Shown here: one piece after another, positions 23,501 through 24,657 of the stretch
Layout: the number at the start of each line of letters is the position of its first letter
Numbering within the stretch: the first letter of the stretch is position 1
Position numbers and translations under genes: made by a program
Notes under the pieces: generated by a model
Databases searched by the model: none
The model's input: only the letters and a program-made list of their open reading frames with translations
What the model was told of the DNA's origin: nothing
DNA from: GWB2-37-7 sp049684915
Lineage (GTDB): Bacteria > Bacillota > Clostridia > Lutisporales > Lutisporaceae
Length of the DNA stretch: 24,657 nucleotides
Direction: 5' to 3'
NCBI GenBank assembly: GCA_049684915.1
Contig: JBAVGO010000203.1
Coordinates: 1 to 24,657 of the forward strand

Positions 23501-24093
23501 CCCGTCTCCTTAGAAAGGCGAATCAGCTCTTGATTAACTAGAGCTTGCTCCTTAATACCGTGATCCTGTATCTCAAGATAAAAACTTTTTTCTTCAAATA
23601 TATCTCGATACCTTAATGCGGCTTCCTTTGCCTTATCATAGTTGCCGTTTAGCAACAAGGAGGGTATCTCTCCAGCAAGGCAAGCAGCTAATGCTACTAA
23701 GCCCTTTGAATACTTTCTTAAAGCTTCAATATCCACTCTTGGCTTGTAGTAAAATCCCTCTGTGAAGCCCATTGATACTAATCTTATTAGATTGTTATAG
23801 CCCTCTTGGTTTTTGGCAAGCAATACCAAATGATAATTATTACTATCATACTTTGGATCCTTGTCCTTCATTGCCCTAGCTGCTACATATACCTCACAGC
23901 CAATTATTGGCTTTATGCCATTGCTTTTTGCTTTTTTATAAAAATCCACTACGCCATACATTACCCCATGGTCAGTGATTGCGATAGCCTTCATTCCTAG
24001 TTCCTTGGCTCTCTCAACCAGTTTTCCCACTCTGCCGGCACCATCCAGCAGACTGTATTCAGTATGTACGTGTAAATGTACAAAATCACTCAT
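20596..24093 (-). CDS. dnaE: DNA polymerase III alpha subunit DnaE
   Basis: This 1165-aa replicative polymerase subunit of the DnaE class begins with the PHP domain (HLHVHTEYSLLDGAGR, residues 7-22; ITDHGVMYG; GCEVYVA). The palm carries VGPGRGSGAGSLVAY (354-368), the catalytic PDFDVDF (396-402) and the third acidic site in LLKMDFLGLRTL (D549). PRHASTHAAGVVIS (501-514) is also typical. A helix-hairpin-helix region precedes an OB-fold near 985-1030 (RVIIGGIVVSIKQKSTKNNN, then LEDLYGTIELIVFPRTF). There is no inserted exonuclease, so this is DnaE rather than PolC. Length is usual. An AAAGG site precedes the ATG. The gene is followed, at a 254-bp distance and with no evident simple terminator, by the 65-aa gene and pfkA. 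Confidence 0.97.
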   Translation of the reverse strand: MSDFVHLHVHTEYSLLDGAGRVGKLVERAKELGMKAIAITDHGVMYGVVDFYKKAKSNGIKPIIGCEVYVAARAMKDKDPKYDSNNYHLVLLAKNQEGYNNLIRLVSMGFTEGFYYKPRVDIEALRKYSKGLVALAACLAGEIPSLLLNGNYDKAKEAALRYRDIFEEKSFYLEIQDHGIKEQALVNQELIRLSKETGIPLVASNDVHYVKREDSKAHDVLLCIQTGKTIEDEVRLKFKGEEFYLKSYDEMHELFGYIPEAVENSNMVADMCNMDFVFGQVHLPAFDVPEGYTSDSYLRYLCFEGLDLKYKEITEEIRERAEYELSVITRMGYADYYLIVWDYVRFAKENGIMVGPGRGSGAGSLVAYCVGITNIDPMKYNLIFERFLNPERISMPDFDVDFCYERRQEVIDYVISKYGKERVAQIITFGTMAARGAIRDVGRALNIPYAQVDMIAKKIPFEIGMTIERALEVSHELKNLYDEEDTVKQLLDMSKSLEGMPRHASTHAAGVVISKKDVTEYVPLQKNDDVVTTQYPMGTLEELGLLKMDFLGLRTLTVIRDTLDIIRAKAQEVPDIENLNYDDQKVYKMISEGETYGVFQLESNGMTQFMKELKPSSLEDIIAGISLYRPGPMDQIPRYVQNKYHPEKIKYLHQKLEDILQVTYGCVIYQEQVMQVFRELGGYSMGRSDLVRRAMSKKKADVMAKERENFINGIVENGEIKVPGCVRNGISEDIASQIFDELAEFAKYGFNKSHAAAYAIIAYQTAWLKYYYPVEFTAALITSVMGSSGKVAEYIMHSKNLNIEILPPDINESYIKFTVYDKNIRFGLAAVKNVGNNAIAAIIRGREEKGRFKSLYDFLNKVDLSTINKRTVESLIKCGAFDSLRAKRSQMLAVYEKLLDSVQDQRKRNVEGQLSLFDTIESSDTLEQNIYPNIEEYAQNELLSMEKEMLGLYISGHPLLEYKDILHNKTSITTAELIKVNDEDDAEAQTDFSYDNKRVIIGGIVVSIKQKSTKNNNMMAFVQLEDLYGTIELIVFPRTFEEYGRFIQIDSIVLVEGKVSQREDEEAKILCEKIRPLAEAVQENIGKLYVKINTSMQPDILEHIKKILSRYKGQQPVYVVDDSRKTTSSKAQVMVADKTMWVDIKDSLIEELGKLLGQDCVAVKK

Positions 24094-24115
24094 AGTATCA
24101 GCCTTTCAAATTGCA

Positions 24116-24144
24116 AAAGCACATAATTAATACATATGTGCTTT
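24116..24144 (-). repeat. Hairpin in the dnaE leader
   Basis: AAAGCACATA (24116-24125) pairs perfectly with TATGTGCTTT (24135-24144) around a 9-base loop, and extends to GC/GC beyond a one-base bulge. It lies just before the dnaE ribosome binding site. It may be a leader attenuator-like stem or part of the upstream gene's 3' end; no T-tract follows on the minus strand. Confidence 0.5.
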
Positions 24145-24165
24145 GCTTTAAATGTATTTAGTTTA

Positions 24166-24194
24166 ATGATAATACAAATTGTCCAATGCTTCAA
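24166..24194 (-). promoter_or_regulatory. Candidate dnaE promoter
   Basis: On the minus strand TTGAAG (24189-24194), a 17-base spacer and TATCAT (24166-24171). Moderate match to consensus. It lies 73 bp before dnaE, upstream of the leader hairpin. Confidence 0.35.
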
Positions 24195-24237
24195 TAGGCT
24201 AGTTACATTAGCTTTACGAACCAAAAGCTATAATCTC

Positions 24238-24257
24238 AATCCACTAATTAGTGGATT
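24238..24257. repeat. Perfect 20-bp palindrome over the stop codon of the last gene
   Basis: AATCCACTAATTAGTGGATT is its own reverse complement. The TAG stop of the membrane-protein gene lies in its centre. On the plus strand it is followed by TTTTG. It may act as a weak transcription end or mRNA-stabilising hairpin. Confidence 0.6.
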
Positions 24258-24657
24258 TTTGCTCTGATTTGTTCCATCGGTATTTTGGCTTATTAAAATC
24301 AATTTGAATATCTCTAAATATGCTTTTTATCAATAACAGCGTAAGTGCATAGAATGTAATAGCTGCAAGCATATATGCAGTCTGTTGATTTTGATAGTTT
24401 ATAAATGTATAAAACATCTTATTTGCTTCCTCTAAGGACAGATTGCTCGTCTTCAACATACTCATCATTGTATTGCAATCTAAACCCATAATAAATGATG
24501 CAGTTGAGCTTACATATACACCAACACCCAAAGCTGCCAAGCACAGGTTCTTATAAAGCTTATCGCTCAACTGCCTTGAAATTAACAGCTTGTGTATCAC
24601 TGTGGTATAAGTAAAAATAACTATACCTATTATGACAAAAAGCTGAATAGAAATCGA
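24244..24657 (-). CDS. Membrane protein, partial (N-terminus beyond right edge)
   Basis: The minus frame is open from the right edge to TAG at 24244-24246, 137 residues. A GTG at 24598-24600 could serve as a start, but the frame upstream of it is clearly coding-like and hydrophobic (SIQLFVIIGIVIFTYTTVIH), so the gene extends beyond the window. Three hydrophobic helices are visible: the one at the edge, LCLAALGVGVYVSSTASFIM and YMLAAITFYALTLLLIKSIF. Between the last two is a polar loop (TSNLSLEEANKMFYTF), and the tail is charged. I do not recognise the family. It lies 150 bp upstream of dnaE on the same strand. Confidence 0.7.
   Translation of the reverse strand, partial: SISIQLFVIIGIVIFTYTTVIHKLLISRQLSDKLYKNLCLAALGVGVYVSSTASFIMGLDCNTMMSMLKTSNLSLEEANKMFYTFINYQNQQTAYMLAAITFYALTLLLIKSIFRDIQIDFNKPKYRWNKSEQKSTN

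Overview
The window is AT-rich, with strong AGGAGG-type ribosome binding sites, TTG/GTG starts, a clostridial gene set and intrinsic terminators. All of this fits a low-GC Firmicute of the class Clostridia. The species cannot be named from sequence alone. Nearly every real gene lies on the minus strand; the clear exception is an MBL-fold hydrolase at 9688-10368.

Region 1 (1-1859) is the N-terminal two thirds or more of an OPT-family peptide transporter that runs off the left edge. Region 2 (about 1.9-11.7 kb) is an accessory, decaying stretch. It holds small stress and membrane proteins (CsbD at 2811-3008; a 49-aa lmo0937-type protein at 3253-3402), two Phd/YefM-like antitoxin copies without a visible toxin, a secreted protein with two similar segments, an IS1182-type transposase pseudogene, and remnants of genes that often accompany type I restriction-modification loci (a truncated dinD and two broken YgjP-type metallohydrolases). 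The MBL hydrolase and a CPBP membrane protease appear intact. Scattered through this region are at least four Y1 (HUH) transposase elements, plus orphan ends, all in different states of decay. They share a left-end motif GTGCCAGGTGCA, a hairpin over or next to the transposase ribosome binding site, and a right-end motif close to GTGCCAGGGAAGCCTACGAA. Two of them (2269-2767 and 7663-8008) keep both ends but have lost internal coding sequence, as a miniature element would.

Region 3 (about 11.9-24.7 kb) is core genome. On the minus strand, in transcription order, it reads: a partial membrane protein, dnaE (DNA polymerase III alpha), a 65-aa DUF2007-like protein, pfkA (ATP-type phosphofructokinase), a second phosphofructokinase with PPi-type active-site signatures, pyk with a C-terminal PEP-utilising-type domain, and a YbgC-like thioesterase. 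An intrinsic terminator closes the series. Then come an M29 aminopeptidase with its own promoter and terminator, and a DUF1003 membrane protein whose end overlaps rlmD by 65 nt. Three phosphofructokinase/pyruvate kinase genes in a row put the committing and final steps of glycolysis together, with the option of PPi as phosphoryl donor.

The least explained signals are two large inverted-repeat structures in the dnaE-pfkA interval (19972-20060 and 20433-20566) and the Y1 element family. I found no CRISPR array, rRNA or tRNA, and no clearly new multi-gene system.
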